Source: Cupriavidus pauculus (GTDB taxonomy: Bacteria; Pseudomonadota; Gammaproteobacteria; Burkholderiales; Burkholderiaceae). Taken from it: 64,000 nucleotides of DNA. The stretch covers positions 62,001 to 126,000 of the forward strand of contig NZ_CP044067.1 in NCBI RefSeq assembly GCF_008693385.1, given 5' to 3'. Below, in pieces: positions 16,547-25,496 of the stretch. The translations under genes were made by a program, and so were the position numbers. The notes below the pieces were generated by a model, which was not told the origin of the DNA, did not search any database, and saw only the letters and a list, made by a program, of their open reading frames with translations. Numbering within the stretch: position 1 is the first letter of the stretch; each line of letters opens with the position of its first letter.

Positions 16547-17338
16547 TCAGAGGTACTCGACGTTGCCGTCCACGCTGATGGCCTGCCCGGAGACATTGCG
16601 TCCGGCGGGCGAGGCGAGGAACAGCGCCATGGCGGCCACATCCTCGGCCGTGACCATGCGCCGTAGCGAGATCTTGCTCAGGTACTCGGCCTTCATCGCG
16701 TCAAAGCCGATACCGCGCTCGTCCGCGCGCGCGGCGATCACGCGGTCCATGCGCGGACCTTCGACGACGCCGGGCAGGATGGCATTGACGCGGATATCGT
16801 CCGGGCCGAGCTCGATGGCCAGCGATTTCACGAGGCCGACGATGGCCCATTTGGTCGCCGCATAGGGCGTGCGGTAGGCATACCCGAGCCGGCCCGCGAC
16901 CGACGACATCGCGATGATGGTCGGACTGTCCGACGTGGCCTTGAGCAGCGGTACCGCCTTGCGCAGGAAGGCATGCTGGCTGTTCAGGTTGGTCGTGACC
17001 GTCTGTTGCCACTGCTCGGGCGTGATGGCGTCCACCGCGCCGGTGGGGCCGGCGATGCCCGCGTTGTTGACGAGCACATCTAGCCCGCCAAGCGCTTCGC
17101 TGGCGGCGTCGATCACGCGGTCGACCTGCGCGGCGTCGGCGACATCGGCCACGCCCGCGAACAGGCGCGGGTGACGGCTCGCGGCACGTGCCACGGCCTC
17201 TGCATCGATATCGCAGACGTAGACCGACGCGTCCGCCTCGAGGAAAGCGTCGGCGATTACCGCGCCGATGCCCGAGGCGCCGCCCGAGATCAGCACGCGC
17301 AGGCCGGCGCGGGGCTTGAGCATGTCGAGGATGGTCAT
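16547..17338 (-). CDS. short-chain dehydrogenase/reductase (263 aa)
   Basis: Classical SDR: nucleotide-binding ISGGASGIGAVIADAF (TGxxxGxG variant with S at the first position), NNAGI, catalytic Ser in IIAMSSVAGRLG and the YAATK motif (Y-x3-K). The C-terminal loop VEGPRMDRVI and the ending SGQAISVDGNVEYL are typical. It is the last gene of a four-gene operon with a FabG-like SDR, an MFS carrier and a BKACE enzyme, so it likely oxidises a hydroxyl to the keto group of the substrate before cleavage. AGGAGACAG lies upstream of ATG 17338. Substrate unknown. Confidence 0.88.
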   Translation of the reverse strand: MTILDMLKPRAGLRVLISGGASGIGAVIADAFLEADASVYVCDIDAEAVARAASRHPRLFAGVADVADAAQVDRVIDAASEALGGLDVLVNNAGIAGPTGAVDAITPEQWQQTVTTNLNSQHAFLRKAVPLLKATSDSPTIIAMSSVAGRLGYAYRTPYAATKWAIVGLVKSLAIELGPDDIRVNAILPGVVEGPRMDRVIAARADERGIGFDAMKAEYLSKISLRRMVTAEDVAAMALFLASPAGRNVSGQAISVDGNVEYL

Positions 17339-17370
17339 GGTGAGTCTGTCTCCTTTGTCGTGCCGGGCCG

Positions 17371-18111
17371 TTACAGCGTCATGCCGCCAGAGACCTCGAG
17401 CACCGCGCCATTGATATAGCTCGCTTCGTCGCTTGCAAGAAACGCATACACGTTGGCGATCTCCTCGGGTTGGCCAAGGCGCCGCAGCGGCACGTCATCG
17501 CGCATTTTCGCGAGCACCTCGTCCGGCACGGTGCCGAGGATTGGCGTCTCGATAAAGCCCGGTGCCACCGCATTCACGCGAATGCCCTTGGGACCGAGTT
17601 CGCGGCTCCAGGTCTTGGTGAAACCGATGACGCCGAACTTGGCGGCCGCATAATTGGTCTGGCCGTAGTTGCCATACACGCCCACCACGGAACTCGCGTT
17701 CAGAATCACCCCGGCGCGCTGGTCGATCATCGTATCGACGACGGCCTGCGCGACGTGGAAGACCGCGCGCAGGTTCACGTCGATCACGTCGTCGAACTGC
17801 TTCGCGGTCATCTTCTGGAGGCGCGCATCGCGCGTGATGCCCGCGTTGTTGACGAGCACGTCGATGCGCTGCCAGCGCGCCAGCACACTCGCCACCATCA
17901 GGTCCACCGCGTCGCGATCGGTCACGTCCACGGTATAGCCGTGCGCATCGGCACCGGCCTCGCGGCAGGCCTGAACCACCGCCGATATGGCCTCGGGATT
18001 GACGTCGCACACGGCCACGGTCGCGCCCTCGCGGGCGAACTTGAGGGCGGTGGCGGCGCCGATGCCCTGGCCCGCGCCCGTGATGATGGCTACCTTGCTG
18101 CTGAGTCTCAT
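17371..18111 (-). CDS. FabG-like 3-oxoacyl reductase / SDR (246 aa)
   Basis: SDR with [16 protein letters not shown] (TGxxxGIG), [14 protein letters not shown], catalytic S in [10 protein letters not shown] and YAAAK, and the FabG-like ending [15 protein letters not shown]. It resembles the many FabG and acetoacetyl-CoA reductase paralogues in Burkholderiales. The genomic setting, next to a beta-keto acid cleavage enzyme, argues for a catabolic role such as hydroxy acid to keto acid conversion and not fatty-acid synthesis. It is 32 bp upstream of the second SDR and 38 bp downstream of the MFS gene, with AGCAGG as ribosome site. Confidence 0.88.
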   Translation of the reverse strand: MRLSSKVAIITGAGQGIGAATALKFAREGATVAVCDVNPEAISAVVQACREAGADAHGYTVDVTDRDAVDLMVASVLARWQRIDVLVNNAGITRDARLQKMTAKQFDDVIDVNLRAVFHVAQAVVDTMIDQRAGVILNASSVVGVYGNYGQTNYAAAKFGVIGFTKTWSRELGPKGIRVNAVAPGFIETPILGTVPDEVLAKMRDDVPLRRLGQPEEIANVYAFLASDEASYINGAVLEVSGGMTL

Positions 18112-18149
18112 GAACCTGCTCGTTGTCGTGTGGTGAGGAGTGGAGATTA

Positions 18150-19493
18150 TTACGCGCGCTGGGGAAGACCGCCTTCGGTACTTGCCCGACCGGCGTCGGA
18201 TTCATTGTCGATGGCCCGCGCCAGCAGCGGTACGATCAGCAGGCCGAGCAACGCGGCGCCGATGATCACCGCAAAGCCCGATGCGCTGCGCCCCGTGGCG
18301 GCCTCCGCCATGCCGAACAGGTAAGGACCCGCGAAGCCGCCCAGCAGACCGATCGTGTTGATAAAGGCCAGCCCCGCCGCCGCGTGGATACCCTGCAGGC
18401 GCTTCATCGCAATGGTCCAGTAGGACGGGAGCACGCCGCCGCCGAAGAACGCCGTGCCCGCCAGCAGCACGATCTGCAGCGTCTGGTTCGACGTCAGCAG
18501 GATACCCGCCGCGGTCAACGCGGAGCCCGCGGTCAGCACCCACAGGAACTTGCAGTCCGACTGCGTGCGGCGATGGATGCGCGGCAGCGTGAGCACGCCG
18601 AGCAGGAAGCCGATGCCGACGCTGCCGGACAGCACGCCGATGAGCAGCGGCGAGGTGACATGCATCTGCTGGATGATGGCCGGCGTAAAGAACACGAGCC
18701 CCACGAACGCGACCTGATTCAGGAAGTAGATGAGGCCGATCAGCACGGTGGTCGGACGCTTGAGCGCCGCCATCCAGTGGGCGGAAGTCAGGTGCGCATG
18801 GTCGTCGATGACCGCGCGGGACTCGAGCGACTGGGCTTCCGCGCGCGACAGCCAGCGCGCGTCCGACGGCCGCTCCGGCAGCTTGAAGTACAGCAGGATG
18901 CCGACGAAGATCGTGGGCAGCCCCTCGATCAGGAACATCCATTGCCAGCCATGCAGTCCGCCGATGCCGTCCATCTGCATCAGCGCGCCGCCAATCGGGT
19001 TGCCGATGACGAGCGCGATGGCCGGTGCCGTGTAGATCCAGCCGACCGCGACGGGACGATCCTTCGGCGCGAACCACAGCGTCACCATGTACATCAGCGC
19101 CGGAAACAGCCCCGACTCGGCGATGCCGAGCAGCACGCGCAGCACGTAGAACGACCATTCGCCCTGCACGAACATCATGCCGGCCGACAGCGCGCCCCAT
19201 GTCACCGCGATGCGCGCGATCCAGCGGCGCGGCCCCACGCGGTGGGCAATCAGGTTGCTCGGCACTTCCAGCAGCGCATAGCCGATAAAGAAGATGCCGG
19301 CGCCGAGCCCGTAGATGGCGGCCGTAATGCCGAGGTCATGCGCGAGCTGCACCTTGGCCAGCGCGACATTGGTGCGGTCGAGGTACGACATGAAGTAGAT
19401 CGCGCACATCAGCGGGATCAGATACCGCATTGCCTTGCGCGTGGCTTCGGCGTGGGTCGTGTCACTGCCCGAATCGAACGAAGGGGTCACCAT
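18150..19493 (-). CDS. MFS transporter, anion:cation symporter (ACS) type
   Basis: 447 residues with 12 predicted membrane segments in two halves. [18 protein letters not shown] in the first helix and [19 protein letters not shown] between helices 2 and 3 are the usual ACS/tartrate-phthalate-type signatures; [18 protein letters not shown] follows helix 4. Such carriers import organic anions. The operon of BKACE and two SDRs suggests that it brings in the hydroxy or keto acid substrate. The start ATG 19493 has CTGGAGACAACA upstream. The 31-bp gap to the BKACE gene supports co-transcription. Confidence 0.88.
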   Translation of the reverse strand: MVTPSFDSGSDTTHAEATRKAMRYLIPLMCAIYFMSYLDRTNVALAKVQLAHDLGITAAIYGLGAGIFFIGYALLEVPSNLIAHRVGPRRWIARIAVTWGALSAGMMFVQGEWSFYVLRVLLGIAESGLFPALMYMVTLWFAPKDRPVAVGWIYTAPAIALVIGNPIGGALMQMDGIGGLHGWQWMFLIEGLPTIFVGILLYFKLPERPSDARWLSRAEAQSLESRAVIDDHAHLTSAHWMAALKRPTTVLIGLIYFLNQVAFVGLVFFTPAIIQQMHVTSPLLIGVLSGSVGIGFLLGVLTLPRIHRRTQSDCKFLWVLTAGSALTAAGILLTSNQTLQIVLLAGTAFFGGGVLPSYWTIAMKRLQGIHAAAGLAFINTIGLLGGFAGPYLFGMAEAATGRSASGFAVIIGAALLGLLIVPLLARAIDNESDAGRASTEGGLPQRA

Positions 19494-19524
19494 TGTTGTC
19501 TCCAGATGGTTGTTGTCGTGAGGC

Positions 19525-20487
19525 TCAGAAAGTCACCGCCGCCGCGCCCTTGAGCCCGAGCATCTCGCGTGCTTCGTCGGGCGTGGCGATCTCGAACGAC
19601 AGTTCCTCGAGCACGCGGCGGATCTTGCGGACCTGCTCGGCGTTGCTGCGCGCTTTCACGCCCTTCGACAGATAGACGCTGTCCTCGAGGCCCACGCGCA
19701 CGTTGCCGCCCAGGATCGCGGCCATCGTGACCAGCGGCATCTGGTGCCGGCCGGCGCCGAGGACGGAGAAGTGGTAGTTCTCGCGCCCGAAGAGGCGGTC
19801 CGCGGTATTGCGCATGACCACGAGGTTTTCGGGATCGGGGCCGAGGCCGCCCAGAATGCCGAGCACGGTCTGGATGAAGAACGGCGGCTTGACCAGCCCG
19901 AGGTTCATGAAGTGCGCGAGGTTGTAAAGATGGCCCACGTCGTAGCACTCGAACTCGAAGCGCGTGCCGTGGTCCGCGAACTCGGTGAGGATGTTGCGGA
20001 TGTCCCGGAAGGTATTGCGGAAGATCATGTCCTCCATGCCTTCGAGGTATTCCTTCTCCCAGTCGAAGCGCCAGCCATCCTCGCGGTCGATCTTCTGCGC
20101 GATGGGATGCAGCGAGAAGTTCATCGAGCCCATGTTGAGCGAGCACATCTCGGGGCGTGCCACGCGCGGATAGGCCAGGCGCTCGTCGAGCGTCATGCGC
20201 GTGCTGCCGCCGGTGGTGATGTTGATGACCGCATCGGTCTCCCGCACGATCTCGGGCACGAATTCGCGGAAGACCGCGGGGTCCGGCGTGGGACGGCCAT
20301 CGACGGGGTTTCGCGCGTGCAGATGGAGGATGGCGGCGCCGGCCTGCGCGGCCTCGATTGCCTGCGAGGCGATATCGGCGGGCGTCAGCGGCAGGTAGGG
20401 CGACATCGAGGGCACGTGCGCGGAGCCGGTGACGGCGCACGAGATGATGACTTTGCGGGCGTCGGAACGCTTGGGGGTAGGTGTCAC
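19525..20487 (-). CDS. beta-keto acid cleavage enzyme (BKACE, DUF849)
   Basis: Zinc enzyme that condenses a beta-keto acid with acetyl-CoA and splits it into acetoacetate and a new CoA ester. Diagnostic features are VIISCAVTGSAH near the start, the metal motif HLHARNPVDGRPTPD (H-x-H), ITTGGSTRMTLDERL, FECYDVGHLYNLAHF and GNVRVGLEDSVYL. I start at GTG 20487 because the family begins just after it, giving 320 residues; upstream in-frame codons to 20565 look unrelated. First gene of the operon, divergent from an AraC regulator. Known members act on dehydrocarnitine, 3-keto-5-aminohexanoate and similar acids; specificity here is open. Confidence 0.87.
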   Translation of the reverse strand: MTPTPKRSDARKVIISCAVTGSAHVPSMSPYLPLTPADIASQAIEAAQAGAAILHLHARNPVDGRPTPDPAVFREFVPEIVRETDAVINITTGGSTRMTLDERLAYPRVARPEMCSLNMGSMNFSLHPIAQKIDREDGWRFDWEKEYLEGMEDMIFRNTFRDIRNILTEFADHGTRFEFECYDVGHLYNLAHFMNLGLVKPPFFIQTVLGILGGLGPDPENLVVMRNTADRLFGRENYHFSVLGAGRHQMPLVTMAAILGGNVRVGLEDSVYLSKGVKARSNAEQVRKIRRVLEELSFEIATPDEAREMLGLKGAAAVTF

Positions 20488-20569
20488 GGTGGCTGTCTCG
20501 TTATATGGCTCGGGCGAGCTTGTGGAGGGGATGATAGTTCGGTAGCATGCCCGACGTAAGGTCATTTCC

Positions 20570-20595
20570 GGACACGGTCATGTCCAAAGAGGACA
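20570..20595. promoter_or_regulatory. overlapping inverted repeats, candidate AraC operator
   Basis: GGACA (20570) - 6 bp - TGTCC (20581) - 5 bp - GGACA (20591) forms two interlocked inverted repeats that share the central TGTCC. They sit in the divergent promoter region between the BKACE operon and the AraC gene. GGACA also recurs in the tandem repeats just downstream. Confidence 0.45.
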
Positions 20596-20610
20596 GATTG
20601 AAGGCTGGGC

Positions 20611-20660
20611 GGGAAGGACAGTGAAGGACAGGGAAGAACAGGGAAGAACTGGGAAGGACA
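20611..20660. repeat. five tandem 10-bp repeats (GGGAAGGACA type)
   Basis: Five directly adjoining decamers: GGGAAGGACA, GTGAAGGACA, GGGAAGAACA, GGGAAGAACT, GGGAAGGACA. A sixth, weaker unit, GAGGAGACAA, carries the ribosome-binding site of the AraC gene. The period equals about one DNA turn and one strand is almost purely purine. Confidence 0.85.
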
Positions 20661-20672
20661 GAGGAGACAACC

Positions 20673-21698
20673 GTGCCGCCGAGATTTCCGCTGCACAACG
20701 AGCGCATCCATGCGCCGTACAAGATCGCCGCGCTGGTGGAGGTACTGGCCGAGCAGGGCATCGCGCCCGAGGACAGCCTGCGCGGCAGCGGGCTGGCGCC
20801 CGAGGCGTTATCGGACACGTCGCTGCTGACGTCCGTGCGGCAATACATCGCCGTCTGCCGCAATGCGCTGGCCTTGTCGCATGACCCCGCGACGCCGTTC
20901 GTGGTGGGCGGACGGCTGCATCTCGCGGCGTACGGCATGTACGGGTACGCGCTGATGTCGTGCCTGTCGCTGCGCGATTACTTCCGGCTCGGCGTCAAAT
21001 ACCATCGCCTCGCGACACCGACGGTCGCGATCGAATGGACCGAGTATCCGGACCGGATGGTGTGGACGTTTCCCGATGCCATGGTGGCCATCGCTTCGGA
21101 CGAATTGCGCCAGTTCCTGATCGAGCAGCAGTTCACGCAGCACGTGACGCATCTGCAGGATGTGGCCGGGCAGCGTTGCCCGCCCGTTCTCGCGCGCTTT
21201 GCCCACCCGGCGCCCGCGCACGCGAGCCTGTATGACCGGTATCTGGGCTGCCGCTGCGAGTTTGGGCAACCCGAATATGAACTCATCTACGACAGTGCGA
21301 TCCTCGGGCAGAAGCCGCAGCTCGCGCATCGGCATTCCGCGGCGCTGATTCAGGAGACCTGCGACCGGCTCGTGGGCGAGGCCAAGACATCGAGCGGCGT
21401 GTCGGGCGAGGTCTACCAGATCCTGATGCGCGAGCCGGGCGTGTTTCCGGGCATGGATGCGGTGGCGGACGCGCTCGGCATGACGAGCCGCACGTTGCGG
21501 CGGCATCTGGCGGCGGAAGACACGTCGTTCGGCGCGATTCTCGACGACGTGCGGTTCTCGCTCGCCACCGAGTATCTGAAGACCACGCGCATGAGCACCG
21601 ACGATATTGCGCTGCTGCTCGGCTTCAGCGATGGCGCGAACTTCCGCCGCGCGCTAAAACGATGGACCGAAGCCGACGATGCGCGCTCAGGTCGCTAG
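20673..21698 (+). CDS. AraC-family regulator of the BKACE operon (OruR/ArgR-like)
   Basis: 341 residues: an N-terminal arabinose-binding-type domain as in OruR and similar regulators (VRQYIAVCRNALALSHDP, FRLGVKYHRLATPTVAIEW), then a C-terminal double helix-turn-helix, VADALGMTSRTLRRHLAAED and MSTDDIALLLGFSDGANFRR. It starts at GTG 20673 behind GAGGAGACAACC. It is divergent from the BKACE operon and so is the likely activator, sensing the keto or hydroxy acid. Its 3' end overlaps the convergent MFS gene by 12 bp. Inducer unknown. Confidence 0.87.
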   Translation: MPPRFPLHNERIHAPYKIAALVEVLAEQGIAPEDSLRGSGLAPEALSDTSLLTSVRQYIAVCRNALALSHDPATPFVVGGRLHLAAYGMYGYALMSCLSLRDYFRLGVKYHRLATPTVAIEWTEYPDRMVWTFPDAMVAIASDELRQFLIEQQFTQHVTHLQDVAGQRCPPVLARFAHPAPAHASLYDRYLGCRCEFGQPEYELIYDSAILGQKPQLAHRHSAALIQETCDRLVGEAKTSSGVSGEVYQILMREPGVFPGMDAVADALGMTSRTLRRHLAAEDTSFGAILDDVRFSLATEYLKTTRMSTDDIALLLGFSDGANFRRALKRWTEADDARSGR

Positions 21699-22907
21699 GC
21701 GCGGCGCCTGCGTGCGCGAGGCAAACGCGAACGCGATCTGCACGGCGCCCACGCACAGCCCCATCGCCGCCCCCAGCTTCCACGCCGTATCGTAGTTGCG
21801 CGCGAGCTCGTACAGCCAGCCACCGCCGAACGCCCCGATAAAGCTGCCGATCTGGTGGCTGAAGAACGCCACGCCCGCGATCATCGCCTGCCAGCGCAGG
21901 CCGAACGTCTGCGCAATCCACCCCTGCACCAGCGGCGACACGCCGAGCCACAGGAAGCCCATGACCGACGCGAAGATCATCGTGGTCTCGGGCGTCGGCG
22001 ACGCATGGAAATACCAGACGAAGCCGGCCGACCGCAGGATATAGATGCAGCCCAGCAGATGCAGCTTGTTGACCCGGCCGCCGGCCCAGCCGAAGAACAG
22101 GCTGCCGAGCACGTTGAAGCCGCCGATCAGGCCGAGCGCCTTGGCGGACAGCATCGGATCCATGCCGCACAGGTCGAGGTAGGCCGGCAGGTGCGTGGTC
22201 AGGAAGACGAGTTGCATGCCGCAGACCGTATAGGCCAGCGCCATGACGACAAAGGGCGGATGGCGCAGCGCGCTCATCAGCGCATGGCGGCCGCTTTGTT
22301 CGACGGGAGCATGGGTGGGCGTGGCCTGGCGCAAGGCGTCGACGCGGCCGGCGGACCACGCGGCGGGCAGCATGATCAGCGCGAGAATCACGAACGAGGC
22401 CACGCCAAGGCGCCAGCCCCAGCCCTGCGAGATCGCCTGCCCGAGCGGCGCGGCGATCATCGCCCCGAGCGATCCGCAGGCCGACACGAAGCCGAGCACG
22501 AGGCTGCGCACATGCGGCGGCACCGCGTTGGACGCGGCGGCCATCGACATCGCGGTGCCCGTGGTGGCCATGGCGGCACCGATCAGCAACCCCGCACCGA
22601 GGATCACGGCCCAGAGCCCCTGCGACGTCGCCAGCAGAAGCAGGCCGACGAGATACAGCAGCGACCCGCCGATCATCAGTGGCCGGAACCCGACCCGCAC
22701 CGCCAGCGCGCCCGCGAACGGCTGCAGGACACCCCACGTGAGGTTCTGCACGGCAACCGCGATCGTGAAATCGCCCACGGAAATCCCGATATCGCGCGTG
22801 AGCGGCGGCACGAAGATCCCGAGACTTTGCCGGAGCCCCATGGCGAGGGACAGCATGACGGACGCGCCGACCAGGATGGGCAGCGCGGAACGGAGGGGGT
22901 TGGACAT
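21687..22907 (-). CDS. MFS transporter (406 aa)
   Basis: Twelve hydrophobic segments; early motif MGLRQSLGIFVPPLTRDIG and GVLQPFAGALAVRVGFRPLM between helices 2 and 3. The sequence is of the type found in YbfB/OFA-like or CynX-like uncharacterised MFS proteins and gives no substrate clue. ATG 22907 is preceded by a weak GACAACGACA. Its 3' end overlaps the AraC gene end by 12 bp, which may limit read-through between the two. It has no operon partner; 110 bp separate it from the DUF3299 gene upstream on the same strand. Confidence 0.85.
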   Translation of the reverse strand: MSNPLRSALPILVGASVMLSLAMGLRQSLGIFVPPLTRDIGISVGDFTIAVAVQNLTWGVLQPFAGALAVRVGFRPLMIGGSLLYLVGLLLLATSQGLWAVILGAGLLIGAAMATTGTAMSMAAASNAVPPHVRSLVLGFVSACGSLGAMIAAPLGQAISQGWGWRLGVASFVILALIMLPAAWSAGRVDALRQATPTHAPVEQSGRHALMSALRHPPFVVMALAYTVCGMQLVFLTTHLPAYLDLCGMDPMLSAKALGLIGGFNVLGSLFFGWAGGRVNKLHLLGCIYILRSAGFVWYFHASPTPETTMIFASVMGFLWLGVSPLVQGWIAQTFGLRWQAMIAGVAFFSHQIGSFIGAFGGGWLYELARNYDTAWKLGAAMGLCVGAVQIAFAFASRTQAPRLAT

Positions 22908-23017
22908 GTCGTTGGCGTCTCGGTGTCGTTATCTCGAATGGCCTCTGCGGGCCTCCGAGATTGTAGCCAAGTCAACGAATTTCCACAGAACGACCGTGTG
23001 GCGGGGGAACGGTCGCG

Positions 23018-23638
23018 TCAGGGCCGGTACGGTTCGAGGATCGCGTCCGTCATCCCATACCCGGCATCGCCCATCATGGTTTCCGCGCGCTCCACGCGCA
23101 TGACGCCGCGGATCCAGACCGTGTCCATCGTGCGCAGCCCGTCCAGCGGGCGGTTGGTGCGCACGTGGACCACCTGGTTGGAAGGCGGTGGCGGCAGATG
23201 GATGCAGGCGCCAAAGTAGGGGACCAGCAGGAACTCGCGAACGGCCTCGCCTTCGCCGTCGAGCGAGACGACGAAGCCGGGCAGGCGGACCGCGGTGCCG
23301 TCGAGCGACGGTTCGACCGGTGCCGATTGCCAGTACTGGCGGGCCTTGTCCATGGCGATCTCCGCGCGGGGATCGTTGTCTTCCATGTCGTCGAGCTTCA
23401 GGCCCTTGAACGGGGCCATTGGGTCCCAGCCCTTGGGCAGCAGGGTTTGCCAGTCGATCTCGCGATAGTTGCCGACGGGCGCATCAGGCTGCGCTACGAC
23501 GGGTGCCTTCGTATCGGCAATCGGCGCGGGCGACTGGGAACGCAGCCAGTAACCGCCCCCCACGGCAGCGGCCGTGCAGACGATGACGGCGGCGGTGGCC
23601 AATAACGGCGCGGACAGGCGTCGGCCTGGAGACTTCAT
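23018..23638 (-). CDS. DUF3299 protein with N-terminal membrane anchor
   Basis: 206 residues. An uncleaved-looking hydrophobic segment (residues 12-33) anchors it, followed by the DUF3299 fold: REIDWQTLLPKGWDPMAPFKG, then RLPGFVVSLDGEG, EFLLVPYFGACIHLPPPPSN and GDAGYGMTD. The Cys-Ile-His of YFGACIH is conserved with the paralogue next door and could bind metal. DUF3299 genes commonly accompany a MacB-like ABC transporter in zinc-regulated operons (Vibrio Zrg, Pseudomonas PA4063-PA4066). This is the last gene of such an operon, 12 bp after its paralogue. Start ATG 23638; TTG 23644 is possible. Confidence 0.8.
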   Translation of the reverse strand: MKSPGRRLSAPLLATAAVIVCTAAAVGGGYWLRSQSPAPIADTKAPVVAQPDAPVGNYREIDWQTLLPKGWDPMAPFKGLKLDDMEDNDPRAEIAMDKARQYWQSAPVEPSLDGTAVRLPGFVVSLDGEGEAVREFLLVPYFGACIHLPPPPSNQVVHVRTNRPLDGLRTMDTVWIRGVMRVERAETMMGDAGYGMTDAILEPYRP

Positions 23639-23650
23639 CGGCAACTCGCA

Positions 23651-24187
23651 TCAACGGACATGGAGCTCGACGCTCGCGTTATGCAACGCATAACCGGCAT
23701 CCCCCATCGCCGACGTCAGGCGCTCGACGCGCAGCGTGCCCGTGGCCCATACCGCGCGCATCACGCGGAGCGGCGTGCGGGAAGGTTTGTCGAGCTTCAC
23801 ATGGACGATCTGGTTGGCCGGCGGCGGCGGTACGTGGATGCATGCCCCGAAGTATGGCACCAGCAGGAACTCGCCGATGATGCGCGCATCGCCGGACATC
23901 GGCACCACGTAGCCCGGCAGCCGCACGCGCGCGCCGTCGAGCGATCGTTCGACGGGCGCGGACTTCCAGTAGTCGCGTGCGCGCGCCAGCGCTTCCTGCG
24001 CGCGCGGATCGCCGTCTTCGAGCTTGTCGAGGTCGAGCCCCTGGAACGGCGCTTTCGCGTCCCACCCGGCGGGCAGCAGTTCGCTCCACTTGATCTCGCG
24101 GACGTCGTTCGCCGCGCGCGCGGCGGGCAGCAGACAGATGCCGCTCAGGGCGGCGAGGGCGTGCAGGGTCCGGCGTCGTGTGGTCAC
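23651..24187 (-). CDS. DUF3299 protein, secreted paralogue
   Basis: 178 residues from GTG 24187 (TTG 24193 is the alternative). The Arg-rich start TTRRRTLHALAALSGICLLP is a signal peptide ending near AARA. The mature part repeats the pattern of its neighbour: IKWSELLPAGWDAKAPFQG, VRLPGYVVPMSG, FLLVPYFGACIHVPPPPAN and GDAGYAL. Two different DUF3299 copies side by side, one soluble and one anchored, suggest a recent duplication with split roles. It is 10 bp downstream of the permease gene and clearly in the same operon. Biochemical activity is unknown; metal chaperoning is inferred from context. Confidence 0.82.
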   Translation of the reverse strand: MTTRRRTLHALAALSGICLLPAARAANDVREIKWSELLPAGWDAKAPFQGLDLDKLEDGDPRAQEALARARDYWKSAPVERSLDGARVRLPGYVVPMSGDARIIGEFLLVPYFGACIHVPPPPANQIVHVKLDKPSRTPLRVMRAVWATGTLRVERLTSAMGDAGYALHNASVELHVR

Positions 24188-24197
24188 TGGCAAGGGC

Positions 24198-25496
24198 TCA
24201 GGTATTCGGGGTCAATCCATCGGCAAGGCTGATGCGGTACGCGCGCCAGCCCGGCAGCAGCGAAGCCACCGCACCGGCGGCAACGATCGCCCCGAGCAAC
24301 GGCAATTCGCTGGCCTGCGGCCAGGCCACGGGCAATGCGATGCCGAGGCTCGCCTGCAGCCACGGTGCAATGGCGACGGACACCGCCGTCAACAGCATGT
24401 AACCGGCCAGCGTGCCGGCGAGCATCAGGCAGAAGCCCTCGGCCGCCAGCAGCAACAACAGATCCAGCGGGCGCGCGCCCACCGCGCGAAGAATCGCGAG
24501 TTCGCGGCGCCGTTCGCCCAGCGCGGCGAGGATGGACGATACCAGCCCGGCGAGCCCCACGGCAACGACCAATGCCGACATCAGCATCATGCCGGTCTCG
24601 GCCACGCCGATCATGTCCCAGAGTTCATCGAGCGCGACACCGGGCAGCACCGCCATCAGCGGTTCGCGCGTGTCGTCCGCAATCTCGCGCTGTACGGCAA
24701 ACACCCGCGAGCGCAGCTTCAGGCCAACCAGTAGCCCGGTCACGTGCTTCGGCGTCAGATCGAACTTGCGGACGAGTTGCTGCGGAATGGACATGCCCGG
24801 CATTGGCGCGCCCGCCTGCCAGTCGAGATGGATCGCTTCCATCGCCTCCAGCGTGATGTGCACGGTGCGATCGACGGGCGTCCCCGTGGGCGCCAGAATG
24901 CCGGTGACCACGAACGGCTTGTCCGCATGGTCGTGATGCTCGCCGAGCGGCCCGTGATCATGCTCGTGGGCATCGTCATCGCCATGGCTGAGCACGATGC
25001 GGTCGCCGATCCGGTAGTGGAGCGTGCGGGCAACCTCGGCGCCGATCACCGCGTCGAACAGCCCATCGGGCCGCGCATCGAGCGGTTTGCCCTCCGCCAG
25101 CCGCAGCGCATGCTGCGCGCCATAGCGGAAGTACTGGAAGTAGTCGCCATTGGTCGCCAGCACCGGAAACCCGCGATGCGAATCGCCAAGCGATACCGGA
25201 ATGGTCCACGCGACCAACGGATGCGCGGCGATACGTCGCGCGCTATCCCAGCGCATGTCGTTGGTGGCGCTGCCGAGGTGGAACACGGTGTAGAGCATCA
25301 GCTGCATGGGGCTGCCCCGCGCGCCGACGATCAGATCCGTGCCCGACACCGATTGCGAGAATCCCGCGCGCACCTGCTGCCGGATGCGCTCCACGCCGAG
25401 CAGCAGTGCCGTGGACAGGGCGATGGCCACGACCATCAGCAGCAGGTTGTACCGCCGGTTCCACGCGCTGCGCGCGGCAAGACCGAACAACGTCAT
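24198..25496 (-). CDS. MacB/FtsX-type ABC permease with His-rich periplasmic loop
   Basis: 432 residues: one N-terminal membrane helix (RYNLLLMVVAIALSTALLLG), a large periplasmic domain, then three C-terminal helices with LAALGERRRELAILRAVGA, the FtsX family signature. Inside the periplasmic domain, about residues 170-190, lies HGDDDAHEHDHGPLGEHHDH, a histidine/aspartate cluster expected to bind zinc or a similar metal. Transporters of this type do not form a substrate channel but couple ATP use to periplasmic work. The start ATG 25496 overlaps the ATPase stop by four bases. The likely role is metal acquisition or metalloprotein handling. Confidence 0.85.
   Translation of the reverse strand: MTLFGLAARSAWNRRYNLLLMVVAIALSTALLLGVERIRQQVRAGFSQSVSGTDLIVGARGSPMQLMLYTVFHLGSATNDMRWDSARRIAAHPLVAWTIPVSLGDSHRGFPVLATNGDYFQYFRYGAQHALRLAEGKPLDARPDGLFDAVIGAEVARTLHYRIGDRIVLSHGDDDAHEHDHGPLGEHHDHADKPFVVTGILAPTGTPVDRTVHITLEAMEAIHLDWQAGAPMPGMSIPQQLVRKFDLTPKHVTGLLVGLKLRSRVFAVQREIADDTREPLMAVLPGVALDELWDMIGVAETGMMLMSALVVAVGLAGLVSSILAALGERRRELAILRAVGARPLDLLLLLAAEGFCLMLAGTLAGYMLLTAVSVAIAPWLQASLGIALPVAWPQASELPLLGAIVAAGAVASLLPGWRAYRISLADGLTPNT

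Noticed and set aside
15375..16865. A continuous 496-codon plus-strand frame that runs over cqsA and the SDR gene
   Set aside because: Only the central part (15579 to about 16260) has family similarity; the ends are antisense shadows of cqsA and the SDR gene.
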